Positions 1-8,596 are shown, counted from the stretch's first letter. The stretch is 64,000 bases of DNA from 43-108 sp001915545 (GCA_902491215.1 CABUGV010000014.1:15388-79387); one strand, 5' to 3'. Made by a program: numbers and translations. The notes: generated by a model not told the origin, from the sequence alone.

Positions 1-82
1 AATTAGATTTTGGTTAAATAGTAATGAAATATTTGTTGTATAATCGCTTTTGTTGATTTGTTCACCCGTATGTGATTCGTTT

Positions 83-300
83 GCAAATATAGTGAAAGGT
101 GAGCGCAGAGGCAAGCGAAAACATTTTTGTTTTGGATTGCATATGCCGAACCGCATCCTATATTATGAAAATATAGTGAAAGATGAGCGCAGAGGCAAGT
201 GAAAACATTCTTGTTTTATATTGCGTATGCCGAACCGCATCCTATATTATGCAAATATAATGAAAGGAGAGTGCAGGGCAAGCGAAAACATTTTTGTTTG
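83..300. repeat. 84-bp tandem repeat, about 2.6 copies
   Basis: Copies begin at 83, 167 and 251, giving an exact 84-bp period. Each starts with a G(C/A)AAATATA(G/A)TGAAAG core, continues through a GCAGAGGCAAG-like segment and ends in GCCGAACCGCATCCTATATT. The third copy is cut short near 300 and has lost a few bases. It lies downstream of the rplT terminator in the non-coding DNA at the window's left end. No reading frame or terminator explains it. I infer a lineage-specific intergenic repeat of unknown role. Confidence 0.85.
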
Positions 301-331
301 CTGTATGCTTTTTGCTGAAGTGTATAAAAAC

Positions 332-365
332 AAAAAAAAGGAATGAGTCTTTCGACCCATTCCTT
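332..365 (-). terminator. Rho-independent terminator of the thrS-infC-rpmI-rplT operon
   Basis: On the minus strand a 12-bp stem (AAGGAATGGGTC with GACTCATTCCTT, one G-T pair) closed by a GAAA-type tetraloop is followed by a run of T residues. It sits about 20 bp after the rplT stop. Confidence 0.85.
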
Positions 366-386
366 AAAACCATATTTCAGAATGAT

Positions 387-731
387 TTATTTCACTTTCT
401 CAACGATAGCCTTGAATGCTTCGTAGTGGTTCATTGCAAGGTTGGCGAGAGTCTTGCGGTTGATCTCGATTCCAGCCTTGTGGAGAGCACCCATGAGCTG
501 TGAATAAGACATGCCTTCCATTCTTGCAGCTGCGTTGATACGCTGAATCCACAGTGCGCGGAAGTCACGCTTCTTGCGCTTGCGTCCTACGTATGCATAT
601 GTCAAACCCTTCTCATACGCATTTTTTGCAACTGTCCAAACGTTCTTGCGAGCGCCGAACTGGCCTTTGACACGCTTTAAAATCTTCTTTCTTCTTGCTC
701 TTGAAGCAACGTGGTTTACTGATCTTGGCAT
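387..731 (-). CDS. rplT: 50S ribosomal protein L20
   Basis: This 114-residue protein matches the usual L20 length. It starts MPRSVNHVASRARRKK, followed by the basic helical N-terminal extension (KGQFGARKNVW, YAYVGRKRKKRDFR) that threads into 23S rRNA. The C-terminal globular part has the family-typical LWIQRINAAAR and LANLAMN segments. L20 binds 23S rRNA early in large-subunit assembly, and in other bacteria it represses its own operon. It is the last gene of the minus-strand run thrS, infC, rpmI, rplT and is followed directly by a strong terminator. Identification is secure. Confidence 0.98.
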   Translation of the reverse strand: MPRSVNHVASRARRKKILKRVKGQFGARKNVWTVAKNAYEKGLTYAYVGRKRKKRDFRALWIQRINAAARMEGMSYSQLMGALHKAGIEINRKTLANLAMNHYEAFKAIVEKVK

Positions 732-849
732 AATTTTGAATCTTTTTGAATGCTAGCGCCACCTTAATCTTCCCAGATGGTGAACTTTAGGCTAAACACT
801 CTGTTAAACATTTTTTTGTTAGTTAAAATCTTTTGCTCGTCACAGTTTT

Positions 850-1047
850 TTAACGAAGTGTAAGACAATCGCGAACCTGCTTGCGGTTAGCCTTTACAAC
901 ATTTGTTGAATGATCGAGGTTTCTCTTCTGCTTCTTAGTCTTCTTTGTCAGAATGTGACTGTGGTAAGCGTGCTGTCTTTTGATTTTTCCTGTGCCTGTG
1001 AGCTTGAAGCGCTTCTTTGCGGCAGATTTAGTTTTAACTTTTGGCAT
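850..1047 (-). CDS. rpmI: 50S ribosomal protein L35
   Basis: The gene encodes 65 residues starting MPKVKTKSAAKKRFKLTGTG, the standard L35 N-terminus. A longer frame extends upstream to 1110, but the added residues match nothing in the family, so the ATG at 1045-1047 is chosen. The protein is small and very basic (KIKRQHAYHSHILTKKTKKQK) and belongs to the large ribosomal subunit. It lies between infC and rplT in the conserved order infC-rpmI-rplT, about 80 bp after infC and 118 bp before rplT. Confidence 0.97.
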   Translation of the reverse strand: MPKVKTKSAAKKRFKLTGTGKIKRQHAYHSHILTKKTKKQKRNLDHSTNVVKANRKQVRDCLTLR

Positions 1048-1129
1048 TTTTTTTTGATATTTAATTATTACTGTAATTGGTGGCAACGTATATACCAGGA
1101 CGTTACGCACACATAATTTTCTTTAGTTC

Positions 1130-1756
1130 TTATTCTTCAGCCTCGCCGTCTGTTTCAGCTTCAGCCTTGGCGCTTGCTTCCTTGGCTTTCTCCTCTGTCT
1201 TTGCCGGTTTCGGCTGTGCCTTCTTAGGTGTACCAGGCTTCTTCGGTGCAAGCATGATGCTCATACGCTTTCCTTCGAGTATCGGCATGCTCTCCACCTT
1301 GGCAATTTCCTCAAGGTCGTTTGCGAATCTCAGAAGGAGCACTTCGCCCTGTTCCTTGAATAGGATGGAGCGTCCTTTGAAGAATACGTAGGCCTTTACC
1401 TTGTTGCCGTCGTTGATGAATTCCTGAGCATGTTTCAGCTTGAAGTTGTAGTCGGCATCAGCTGTCTGAGGTCCGAAACGTATTTCCTTAACTTCCACTT
1501 TGACCTGCTTGGCCTTCATGTCCTTTGCCTTCTTCTTCAGCTGGTAAAGGAACTTTGAGTAGTCAATAAGTCTACAAACTGGAGGAACGGCATTAGGTGA
1601 AATTTCTACAAGATCAACGCCTTTCTCTTCTGCCAATTGTATCGCCTTGCTAGTCGGTATTACTGTCGACTCTATATCGTCACCTACGATTCGAACTTCG
1701 CGTACTCGTATCTGTTCATTTACGCGATACTGTTGCTTTTTATTGTCAAATTTCAT
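1130..1756 (-). CDS. infC: Translation initiation factor IF-3
   Basis: The 208-residue protein has the two IF-3 domains. The N-terminal domain spans roughly residues 8-80 (YRVNEQIRVREVRIVG, then CRLIDYSKFLYQ) and the C-terminal ribosome-binding domain residues 85-172 (KEIRFGP, DYNFKLKHAQEFINDGNKVK, MSIMLAPKK). A low-complexity Ala/Glu/Lys tail of about 35 residues follows and makes the protein longer than E. coli IF-3 (180). IF-3 binds the 30S subunit and controls start-codon selection and subunit dissociation. The start is a plain ATG, not the rare AUU used for autoregulation in enterobacteria. Its place between thrS and rpmI is the conserved arrangement. Confidence 0.97.
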   Translation of the reverse strand: MKFDNKKQQYRVNEQIRVREVRIVGDDIESTVIPTSKAIQLAEEKGVDLVEISPNAVPPVCRLIDYSKFLYQLKKKAKDMKAKQVKVEVKEIRFGPQTADADYNFKLKHAQEFINDGNKVKAYVFFKGRSILFKEQGEVLLLRFANDLEEIAKVESMPILEGKRMSIMLAPKKPGTPKKAQPKPAKTEEKAKEASAKAEAETDGEAEE

Positions 1757-1825
1757 TAAGTTTGAGATTTTTCCTCTGTTTGTTTTAAATGTTGTTAATA
1801 ATACGTTTATTTCCGAGGCGCAAAG

Positions 1826-3769
1826 TTAGAAATTTTCTGTTATATTGCGCACTTCTTCGTTGATTTTATTTGCAAAATCCTCAAATTTCATGCTTCCCTG
1901 GTCGCCTTCGCCCTGTTTTCTTACTGAAACAGTGCCTTCAGCCATTTCCTTTTCACCTACGACGAGCATGTAAGGTATTCTCTTGAGCTCGTTGTCGCGG
2001 ATCTTTCTTCCGATCTTCTCGTTGCGTGTGTCAACTGTAGATCTTACGTCAACCGAGTTGAGATACTTGTTGACCTTCTCTGCATATTCGTTGAATTTTT
2101 CAGAGATAGGAAGGATGACAACCTGATCTGGTGTGAGCCAGAGAGGGAAGTGTCCGGCAGTGTGTTCGATGAGCACGGCTGTAAATCTTTCGAGCGAACC
2201 GAACGGAGCTCTGTGAATCATTACAGGGCGATGCTTCTCGTTGTCGGCACCTGTGTATTCGAGCTTGAAGCGCTCAGGCAAGTTGTAGTCAACCTGAATT
2301 GTACCCAACTGCCAGCGGCGTCCGATGGCATCCTTCACCATGAAGTCGAGCTTAGGACCGTAGAAGGCTGCTTCGCCGTATTCAACCTTTGCGTTAAGGC
2401 CTTTTTCCTTGCAGGCTTCAACGATTGCTGTTTCTGCCTTGTCCCAAACCTCGTCGCTTCCGATGTACTTCTCCTTGTCGTTAGGGTCGCGCAGAGAAAT
2501 CTGTGCTTCGAAGTCCTTGAAGTTGAGTGCCTTGAAGATGATGTTGATGATGTCCATTACGCGCAGGAACTCATCCTTCACCTGGTCAGGACGGCAGAAG
2601 ATGTGTGCATCGTCCTGTGTGAACGAACGAACACGTGTCAATCCGTGGAGCTCTCCGCTCTGCTCGTATCTGTATACGGTACCGAACTCGGCGATGCGCA
2701 GAGGCAGATCCTTGTATGAGCGAGGCTGCCAAGCGTAGATTTCGCAGTGGTGAGGGCAGTTCATCGGTTTGAGCATATATTCCTCGCCATCTTCAGGAGT
2801 GTGTATAGGCTGGAATGAATCTTTGCCGTAGTGATCGTAGTGTCCTGAAGTGACATACAGGTTCTTGCCACCGATGTGCGGAGTGATAACTTCCTGATAT
2901 CCGTATCTCTTCTGTATCTTTCTCAAGAAGTTCTGGAGGCTGATTCTCAGTGCTGTTCCTTTCGGCAACCAGATTGGCAGACCTTTACCTACCTTCTCTG
3001 AGAACATGAAGAGTTCCATTTCCTTACCGATCTTTCTGTGGTCGCGCTTCTTAGCCTCTTCAACCTTTGCGATATATTCGTCGAGCATCTTCTTCTTAGG
3101 GAATGATACTCCGTATATACGTGTCATCATCGGACGTTTCTCGTCGCCTCTCCAGTAAGCGGCTGCAACCGACATCACCTTCACTGCCTTGATCTTCTCA
3201 GTGCTTGTGAGGTGCGGACCCTTGCAGAGGTCAGTATAGTTGCCCTGAGTGTAGGTTGTGATGTGTCCGTCTTCGAGCTCCTCAATGAGTTCGTTCTTGT
3301 ATGTCTGTCCTCTTTCGCCGAAGAATTTGAGAGCGTCCTCCTTTGAAATTTCGTTTCTCACGAGGCTTTCCTTTCTCTGTACGAGTTCCTGCATCTTCTT
3401 CTCGATTTTCTCGAAGTCGGCGTCGCTTATCTTAACGCCTTCAGCAGGCATCACGTCGTAGTAGAATCCGTTTTCTATTGCCGGACCTATACCGAACTGT
3501 ATTCCAGGGTAGAGTTCCTGCAGTGCCTCAGCCATGAGGTGAGCCGATGTGTGCCAGAATGCATGCTTGCCTTCTTCGTCGTCCCACTTGTAGAGAACGA
3601 ATGCCGCATCCTCGTTGATAGGGCGGTTCAGTTCTGTTGTTTCGCCGTTGACGCCGCATGCCAGCACGTCCTGTGCCAGACGCGGGCTTATGCTTTCTGC
3701 AATCTGCAGTCCTGTTACTCCTGCCTCGTATTCACGTACGGAGTTGTCTGGAAAAGTAATCTTTATCAT
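1826..3769 (-). CDS. thrS: Threonine--tRNA ligase
   Basis: This 647-residue class II aminoacyl-tRNA synthetase charges tRNA-Thr. Domains in order are an N-terminal TGS domain (about 1-62), the editing domain with the HTSAH (HxxxH) motif near residue 73 and a downstream TDLCKGPH segment, and the catalytic core. The core carries class II motif 2 in YRYEQSGELHG/GLTRVRSFTQDDAHIFC, zinc ligands in MKPMNCPHH and late histidines, and motif 3 in MIHRAPFGSLERF. The C-terminal anticodon-binding domain follows (about 550-647). It is the first gene of the thrS-infC-rpmI-rplT operon. A TATTTTTG promoter element lies about 50 bp upstream. Confidence 0.98.
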   Translation of the reverse strand: MIKITFPDNSVREYEAGVTGLQIAESISPRLAQDVLACGVNGETTELNRPINEDAAFVLYKWDDEEGKHAFWHTSAHLMAEALQELYPGIQFGIGPAIENGFYYDVMPAEGVKISDADFEKIEKKMQELVQRKESLVRNEISKEDALKFFGERGQTYKNELIEELEDGHITTYTQGNYTDLCKGPHLTSTEKIKAVKVMSVAAAYWRGDEKRPMMTRIYGVSFPKKKMLDEYIAKVEEAKKRDHRKIGKEMELFMFSEKVGKGLPIWLPKGTALRISLQNFLRKIQKRYGYQEVITPHIGGKNLYVTSGHYDHYGKDSFQPIHTPEDGEEYMLKPMNCPHHCEIYAWQPRSYKDLPLRIAEFGTVYRYEQSGELHGLTRVRSFTQDDAHIFCRPDQVKDEFLRVMDIINIIFKALNFKDFEAQISLRDPNDKEKYIGSDEVWDKAETAIVEACKEKGLNAKVEYGEAAFYGPKLDFMVKDAIGRRWQLGTIQVDYNLPERFKLEYTGADNEKHRPVMIHRAPFGSLERFTAVLIEHTAGHFPLWLTPDQVVILPISEKFNEYAEKVNKYLNSVDVRSTVDTRNEKIGRKIRDNELKRIPYMLVVGEKEMAEGTVSVRKQGEGDQGSMKFEDFANKINEEVRNITENF

Positions 3770-3818
3770 AATGTGTGATTATATTTTATATTCGTTTTTG
3801 TCTGAACACAATCGCCTG

Positions 3819-3826
3819 CAAAAATA
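3819..3826 (-). promoter_or_regulatory. Promoter -7 element for thrS operon
   Basis: The minus strand reads TATTTTTG, fitting the Bacteroidota -7 consensus TAnnTTTG, about 50 nt upstream of the thrS ATG. No clear TTTG is seen at the expected -33 distance. The remainder of 3770-3938 shows no gene; a weak GC-rich hairpin near 3906-3925 could end the TPR transcript, but it lacks a T run. Confidence 0.5.
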
Positions 3827-3938
3827 GTGTTTCTTTGCTAAAAGTGTGTCCATGTACGCTTAAAAATGTTCAAACACCGGTTTTTTTGTATCGCTTCGCC
3901 CCGTTGCCGGCGGTGCGGCAAGGTCCGTTCGTGTGCAA

Positions 3939-5918
3939 TCAGTTGTCCTTGGCATATTTCTTTATGAGGCCGTATGCCTGGTAAAGTCCGAGCTCGCCGG
4001 CCTTGCTGAGGTCGTTCAGGCCCTCTTTGGTGTTCTTTCCGAGAATCCTTATTATACCTCTATTATAATATGCTTCGGCAAACTTGTCGTAAAGCTGTAT
4101 GCACTTCGTGAGGTCGGCTTCGGCGCTTTCGTAGTCGGCCGTCTTGGCTTCTATGCATGCGCGGTTGTAGTAGGCGTACGGCAGGTCGGGCGAGAGTTCG
4201 ACAACCTTGTTCATGTCGGCCTTGGCCATCATGAGGTGAATGTCGGCCTTTTCTGGCAGTGCGGCCGTTATGCCTTTCTCGTTCCTTGCGCCTTGCTCTG
4301 CCATGTCGGCCATCTTTGCGTGTACGACAGCTCTTGCGAAGTATGCGAGCATGAACGTCTTGTCGGCGTTCACCGCGCTGTCGAGTTCAGCCGAAGCCTT
4401 TTCGGCATCCTGAAGCAGATAGTACTCTACGGCTTTGGCAAAGTGGGCGAGGGCAGAGGTGTCCCTCCTTCCGTTCATCTTCTCCAGCGAGTTCATGCGC
4501 GCCGCGAAGTCGTTCTCTTCGAGAGGCTTCTCCCTGTTCGTGAGGATGAGCTTCTCCGGCAGTATTTTCCTTCCGTTCACCTTCTCCACGTCGCGGCAGT
4601 AGTTGATGGCCTGTTTCAGCTTGTTTTCCTCTTCGTAGTAGGTGAGCACGTACATCGGCTGCAGCGTAGTTTCCGTGTTTCGGTTCTGCACCTTGCCTCT
4701 GTATTCGCTCTTATACTGTTTCTCCTGTTCTTCGTCCTCCACGACAAGCTTGTTGTAGTCTTCCATGTTCTTTTCCGACTTCTTTCTGGTAGTCACTTTC
4801 TTGCTTGCCGCCGACGCATATCCGTATCTGTGCGCCACCTGTTCCTTTATCACGTGCTCCTCGTCTCTCTCGGCACCTCTCACGTCGCCTATCATGCGCT
4901 TCGCTTCGGCTCTCTTCTGGTATCCCAGCAGAAAGTTCGGGTAAGCCTTGATGACGGTCGTGTAGTCCTTGATGGCCCCGCGGTAGTCGCCCGTCTCGTG
5001 CAGGAGCAGGGCCCTGTTGAACGTCACCATCATGTCCGACGGGTCTTTCTCCAGAATGAAGTTGAAGTCCTCGATGGCTCTGTTGCCGTCGCCCACGTTG
5101 GCCCTGAGCAGACCTCGGTTGTAGTGTCCCACAAAGTTGTCGGGGTCGATTGTCAGCGCCAAGTCGTAGTCGCTCATAGCCCCTCTCAGGTTCTTCTGGT
5201 TGTATCGGCACAGCGCTCTGTTTATGATGTTGCCCAGGTGCTTAGGCTGTAGCCTTATGGCCTCGGTGAGCCTCTTTTCGGCACCGGCGTAGTCTTCTTT
5301 CCTCATGAGGAACGATGCCTTCATCGAGAGCGCCGACACGTCGTTCGGGTCGATTTCGATGGCCTTGTCGATGTATTCCTCGGCTCTCGCCGTGTCCTTC
5401 TCCTCGAGCGTTATCTGCGCCTTCATGCAGTAGCCCTTGGCATATTTCGGCCATTTCTTTATGAATATGCTGGCCACGGAGTCGGCCCTCTCCATGTTGT
5501 CGAGTTCCATCAGGCAGAGCGTCAGGTTGTTCCACAGAGGCTGGCTGTTGGGCTCCATCTCGACGGCCTTGAAGTAGTCGTCGGCCGCATCCTTGTAGTT
5601 GCCCATGTTGATGCGCGAGAGCCCTCTCACCTCGTAGCTGTCCGGAAAGTAGGGGTTGCGCTTTATGGCTTCCGAGCAGTCGCTCTCCGCACCCGCATAG
5701 TCCTCCAGATAGAATTTCGCCACACCTCTATAGAAATACGGTTCATAGAGGTATGGCTTTGCGTTTATCACCATGTTGAAATACTGTATCGAAAGGACGT
5801 AGTCATCGTAGTACAATGCATTGCGTCCGACAATCATCACTCTGTCCGTGTTGATCTGCGCCTTGGCGGACATGATGAAGGCCGACAGCAAAAATATCAG
5901 GTATGCCAATCGTTTCAT
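3939..5918 (-). CDS. Secreted tetratricopeptide repeat protein
   Basis: The 659-residue protein begins with a signal peptide (MKRLAYLIFLLSAFIMSAKAQ). At least eight TPR units follow, mostly in residues 30-330 and 540-650, recognisable by repeats such as YFYRGVAKFYLEDYAGAESDC, AIKRNPYFPDSYEVRGLS and YNRACIEAKTADYESAEADL. The middle (about 370-500) is charged and lacks obvious repeats. TPR arrays bind partner proteins; a periplasmic or outer-membrane assembly role is only inference. The gene is GC-rich compared with thrS. It is about 110 bp downstream of def on the same strand. No enzymatic motif is visible. Confidence 0.88.
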   Translation of the reverse strand: MKRLAYLIFLLSAFIMSAKAQINTDRVMIVGRNALYYDDYVLSIQYFNMVINAKPYLYEPYFYRGVAKFYLEDYAGAESDCSEAIKRNPYFPDSYEVRGLSRINMGNYKDAADDYFKAVEMEPNSQPLWNNLTLCLMELDNMERADSVASIFIKKWPKYAKGYCMKAQITLEEKDTARAEEYIDKAIEIDPNDVSALSMKASFLMRKEDYAGAEKRLTEAIRLQPKHLGNIINRALCRYNQKNLRGAMSDYDLALTIDPDNFVGHYNRGLLRANVGDGNRAIEDFNFILEKDPSDMMVTFNRALLLHETGDYRGAIKDYTTVIKAYPNFLLGYQKRAEAKRMIGDVRGAERDEEHVIKEQVAHRYGYASAASKKVTTRKKSEKNMEDYNKLVVEDEEQEKQYKSEYRGKVQNRNTETTLQPMYVLTYYEEENKLKQAINYCRDVEKVNGRKILPEKLILTNREKPLEENDFAARMNSLEKMNGRRDTSALAHFAKAVEYYLLQDAEKASAELDSAVNADKTFMLAYFARAVVHAKMADMAEQGARNEKGITAALPEKADIHLMMAKADMNKVVELSPDLPYAYYNRACIEAKTADYESAEADLTKCIQLYDKFAEAYYNRGIIRILGKNTKEGLNDLSKAGELGLYQAYGLIKKYAKDN

Positions 5919-6030
5919 AAATACAAATATTCCTGTCTCGCGCTCATTCGTGCGCGTGTGGGTGTCGTGTGTTGTGGTGTCTCGTTTCTCTCTGCCGGTG
6001 CGTTCGCCCTTTGCCTGATGCTCGCGCCCG

Positions 6031-6588
6031 TTATCTTCTGTTCGGCTTGGTCTTGTAGGAGCAGTTCTCCTTGCCCTTCATCATCGCCGCCAGCTTCGAC
6101 TTTATCATCTGCTTTCTCAGCGGCGAGAGGTGGTCGACGAAGAGTTTTCCCTCCAGATGGTCGAACTCATGCTGCATTACTCTTGCCAGGAAGCCTTCTG
6201 CCCATTCGTCGTGCTCGTTCATGTCCTCGTCGAGATATTTCACGTGCACCTTGCACGGTCTCTTCACGCTTTCGTGTACTCCCGGAACGCTCAGGCATCC
6301 TTCCTCCATCGAGCATGTCTCCTCGCCGTATTCGATGATGTGCGGATTGATGTAGGCACGCAGAAAACCCTTGTACTCGGGCATGTCGTCGCTGATGACG
6401 TCGAGGTCAATCACGACCACCCTTATCGGCAGTCCCACCTGCGGAGCCGCGAGGCCCACGCCCTCGGCCTTCTTCATCGTTTCGAACATGTTCTTTATGA
6501 GTTCCTTCAGCTCCGGATAGTCGGGAGTGATGTCTTCTGCCTGCTTGCGGAGTACAGGCTGTCCGAATATGTACATCGGTAGTATCAT
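6031..6588 (-). CDS. def: Peptide deformylase
   Basis: The 185-residue protein removes the N-formyl group from new polypeptides using a metal ion. All three signature motifs are present: GVGLAAPQVG (motif 1, near residue 45), EGCLSVPG (motif 2, with the metal-binding Cys, near 97) and QHEFDHLEG (motif 3, with two metal-binding His and the catalytic Glu, near 139). Length is normal. The N-terminus MILPMYIFGQPVLRK is typical of Bacteroidota deformylases. It lies about 100 bp after ruvX on the same strand. Confidence 0.97.
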   Translation of the reverse strand: MILPMYIFGQPVLRKQAEDITPDYPELKELIKNMFETMKKAEGVGLAAPQVGLPIRVVVIDLDVISDDMPEYKGFLRAYINPHIIEYGEETCSMEEGCLSVPGVHESVKRPCKVHVKYLDEDMNEHDEWAEGFLARVMQHEFDHLEGKLFVDHLSPLRKQMIKSKLAAMMKGKENCSYKTKPNRR

Positions 6589-6688
6589 CTTTCTGTTACC
6601 TTCCTTTCTTGTATGGTTATATATATTTGATTAGTTGCGGTTTATGCGCTCTTGCTGGAGCATGTCTCCAGCTCCTTTTCCCTCTCGC

Positions 6689-7111
6689 TCACCTTCTGAA
6701 CCTCTGCGCCTCGAGATAGTCCTCGAGTATGATTGTTGCGCTTATCTTGTCCACGAGAGCCTTGTCCTGACGCGCCTTCCTGCCGATGCCGCTGTCCAGC
6801 ATGGCCCTGTGCGCCAGCACCGAGGTGAATCGTTCGTCGTAGAATTCAATGTTTACCTGCGGCAGGTTTTTCCTGACTCTGTTCACGAAGGGAGTGATGT
6901 TCTTCATGTTGTCCGAAAACTCGCCGCTGTTCTGCCGTGGAAGCCCCACGATGATTTTCTCCACATCTTCCGTTTCGATGTAATTCTTTATGAAGTCGAA
7001 AAGTGTATGTGTCGGCACTGTCGTAAGTCCGTTTGCAATCATCTGCAGCGTGTCCGTGACGGCAATGCCGCTGCGTTTCTTCCCGTAGTCGATGGCTAAT
7101 ATTCTGCTCAT
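6689..7111 (-). CDS. ruvX: Holliday junction resolvase-like RuvX/YqgF
   Basis: The product is 140 residues with an RNase H-like fold. MSRILAIDYGKKRSGIAVTD carries the first catalytic Asp, followed by IIVGLPRQNSGEFSDN, then FYDERFTS with the conserved Glu and a closing DKALVDKISATIILEDYL with the last Asp. The family acts in pre-16S rRNA 5'-end maturation and was proposed as a Holliday-junction resolvase. The ATG at 7109-7111 is chosen over an upstream in-frame ATG at 7165 because homology starts there and because the promoter -7 box (7120-7127) lies between the two, making the upstream start untranslatable. Confidence 0.93.
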   Translation of the reverse strand: MSRILAIDYGKKRSGIAVTDTLQMIANGLTTVPTHTLFDFIKNYIETEDVEKIIVGLPRQNSGEFSDNMKNITPFVNRVRKNLPQVNIEFYDERFTSVLAHRAMLDSGIGRKARQDKALVDKISATIILEDYLEAQRFRR

Positions 7112-7119
7112 AATAATTG

Positions 7120-7151
7120 CAAAATTAGTGTTTTTATGTCCAAGATGCAAA
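7120..7151 (-). promoter_or_regulatory. Bacteroidota-type promoter of ruvX-def
   Basis: On the minus strand TTTG (7148-7151) is followed after exactly 20 nt by TAATTTTG (7120-7127), matching the -33/-7 consensus of the Bacteroidota primary sigma factor. The expected transcription start is only a few nt before the ruvX ATG at 7111, so the mRNA would be almost leaderless. Confidence 0.7.
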
Positions 7152-7186
7152 ATAGTTTGCCCCATTTGTTCCCGAGCCTGCGGTGT

Positions 7187-8311
7187 TTAACAGTTTGCTG
7201 CGTCCTGCCGCTCCGCGCCGCCGGCGTTCTCCATGCGCATTCTCTTCACGGCCAGATGGTGTCCCTCGCCGGCCGCCCTTGAATACCATTCCATGGCTTT
7301 CGCCATGTCCCTGACGCCCGACCATCCTTCCTCGTAGGCCTGCCCCATGCGGTAGTGCGCATAGGGGTCGTCGCCCATGCTGTACGCCTCCATGGCCTTC
7401 ACGGCCGATGGCGCCAGCGAACCGCATCCCTTGCGGTAGAGGTCGCCCAGATTCGACGGTGCATACGTCCTGTCGCCCATCCTGCATGCTTCGCCGAACC
7501 AGTATTCGGCCTTCCTTCCGTCTCTTTCCACGCCGATGCCTTCCTGATAGATTGTGCCGAGGTCGTTGAGCACCACGCCTTCGGCCCCGTTTCCTCTCCT
7601 GTACGCCTCGCCGACCTCCAGAAGCGCCTCCACGTCGTCGTGCGAAAAGCTCTCCCACGTTTCGCATCCGTCCGTCTGCCACGACTTCACCCGCCCGATG
7701 GATTCGTGCTGCGGCACGTCCACCTCGCCACAGCACTTCATGTTCCTGAAGTCCTCTTCGATTTCCTCGTCCGTGGCCACCGGTGCAAGTCCGTTTGCCA
7801 GTATGTACTGCACGTAGCCGTATATGCGAGGCGTGCTCGAGTGGAGCGTCACGCCGTAGCGTCTGAGGAACTCCAGCGAGACATACGTGCCTCCCGTCAG
7901 CGCTGGCATCACGTAGAATCTCGGCAGCTGCATGAGCCCTACCTTCAGCTGTGCCACAGCCTCGCCGATGCTCTCTTCCGCCCACTGTTCGCCGTAGACC
8001 TCGTATACCGACCTTCCGTCCACCCTGAGCCCCTCGCCGTTGAGGTGCACGTTCAGGCAGTCGGCCAGATACGGCAGGAGGCGGTAGTCGTGCATCGACG
8101 CCAGCCCCGAGATGCCAACGGCATATTCGCCGTGCCCGTCGCTCGCCAGCATGAACATGGTTGTCGATTCGCCGGGACAGGCGAACAGGATGGAACTGCC
8201 TCCGTCCTCCCCGCCGATTTCCATCAGCACCTCCAGCGCTATGTCCAGCTCGCCGATGAATGCGTCCGTGTCTAGGGCGTTGTCGGAATGTATGTAGATG
8301 TTGAATGTCAT
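7187..8311 (-). CDS. Sel1-repeat protein of unknown function
   Basis: The 374-residue protein starts MTFNIYIHSDNALDTD. The frame is open further upstream, but a promoter box (8326-8333) just ahead and non-conserved upstream residues argue for the ATG at 8309-8311. Residues 1-220 have no family I recognise. From about 215 on there are Sel1-type helical repeats: LLEVGEAYRRGNG, VVLNDLGTIYQEGIGVERDGRKAEYWFGEA, SNLGDLYRKG and HYRMGQAYEEGWSGVRDMAKAMEWYSRAA. There is no signal peptide, so it is probably cytoplasmic. Sel1 arrays mediate protein contacts; no target can be inferred. The gene is GC-rich. It lies upstream of ruvX on the same strand but ruvX has its own promoter. Confidence 0.8.
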   Translation of the reverse strand: MTFNIYIHSDNALDTDAFIGELDIALEVLMEIGGEDGGSSILFACPGESTTMFMLASDGHGEYAVGISGLASMHDYRLLPYLADCLNVHLNGEGLRVDGRSVYEVYGEQWAEESIGEAVAQLKVGLMQLPRFYVMPALTGGTYVSLEFLRRYGVTLHSSTPRIYGYVQYILANGLAPVATDEEIEEDFRNMKCCGEVDVPQHESIGRVKSWQTDGCETWESFSHDDVEALLEVGEAYRRGNGAEGVVLNDLGTIYQEGIGVERDGRKAEYWFGEACRMGDRTYAPSNLGDLYRKGCGSLAPSAVKAMEAYSMGDDPYAHYRMGQAYEEGWSGVRDMAKAMEWYSRAAGEGHHLAVKRMRMENAGGAERQDAANC

Positions 8312-8325
8312 TGAGAAATTTTTTT

Positions 8326-8333
8326 CAAAAATA
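8326..8333 (-). promoter_or_regulatory. Promoter -7 element for the Sel1-repeat gene
   Basis: The minus strand reads TATTTTTG (TAnnTTTG consensus) 15 nt before the chosen ATG at 8311. The -33 half is not convincing. Confidence 0.45.
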
Positions 8334-8440
8334 GTGCAATAAAACGGATGACTCCACTTTATTCCCATTTTATTTTTCAAGTTCGTGTCTGTAATGTATA
8401 AAGCGTATGTGAAAAATTGTGGCGCACGATGTGTATTTGT

Positions 8441-8519
8441 GAGCCCTCGCAATTTTTATTCCGAGCGCCCGGAAATATTTTTCTGAGCCCTCGCAGAATT
8501 ATTTCTGAGCGCTCGCATA
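8441..8519. repeat. 22-bp phased GAGCCCTCGCA repeat, four units
   Basis: Units begin at 8441, 8463, 8485 and 8507, an exact 22-bp period. GC-rich heads (GAGCCCTCGC, GAGCGCCCGG, GAGCCCTCGC, GAGCGCTCGC) alternate with AT-rich tails. The same unit recurs at 51658-51725. No gene lies in 8312-8686, which holds this repeat and the following inverted repeat. Confidence 0.8.
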
Positions 8520-8525
8520 CGAAAA

Positions 8526-8596
8526 GATGTGCATGCTATACAATATTGAACAGTGACAAGTTCTGCTGTAATATAAGTGTGTATAGCATGCACATC
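8526..8596. repeat. 17-bp perfect inverted repeat with 37-nt spacer
   Basis: GATGTGCATGCTATACA (8526-8542) is matched exactly by its reverse complement at 8580-8596. The 37-nt spacer is AT-rich. There is no T run, so it is not a standard terminator for either flanking gene. It lies about 90 bp beyond the 3' end of the TonB-type gene. It could be an RNA stem or a remnant mobile-element end; nothing decides this. Confidence 0.75.

Noticed and set aside
3933..5252. Long plus-strand open frame antisense to the TPR gene
   Set aside because: It is the mirror of a GC-rich coding sequence; the minus-strand frame has a signal peptide and TPR motifs.
7112..7165. N-terminal extension of RuvX from the ATG at 7165
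   Set aside because: The promoter -7 box lies inside this stretch and the residues do not match the family.
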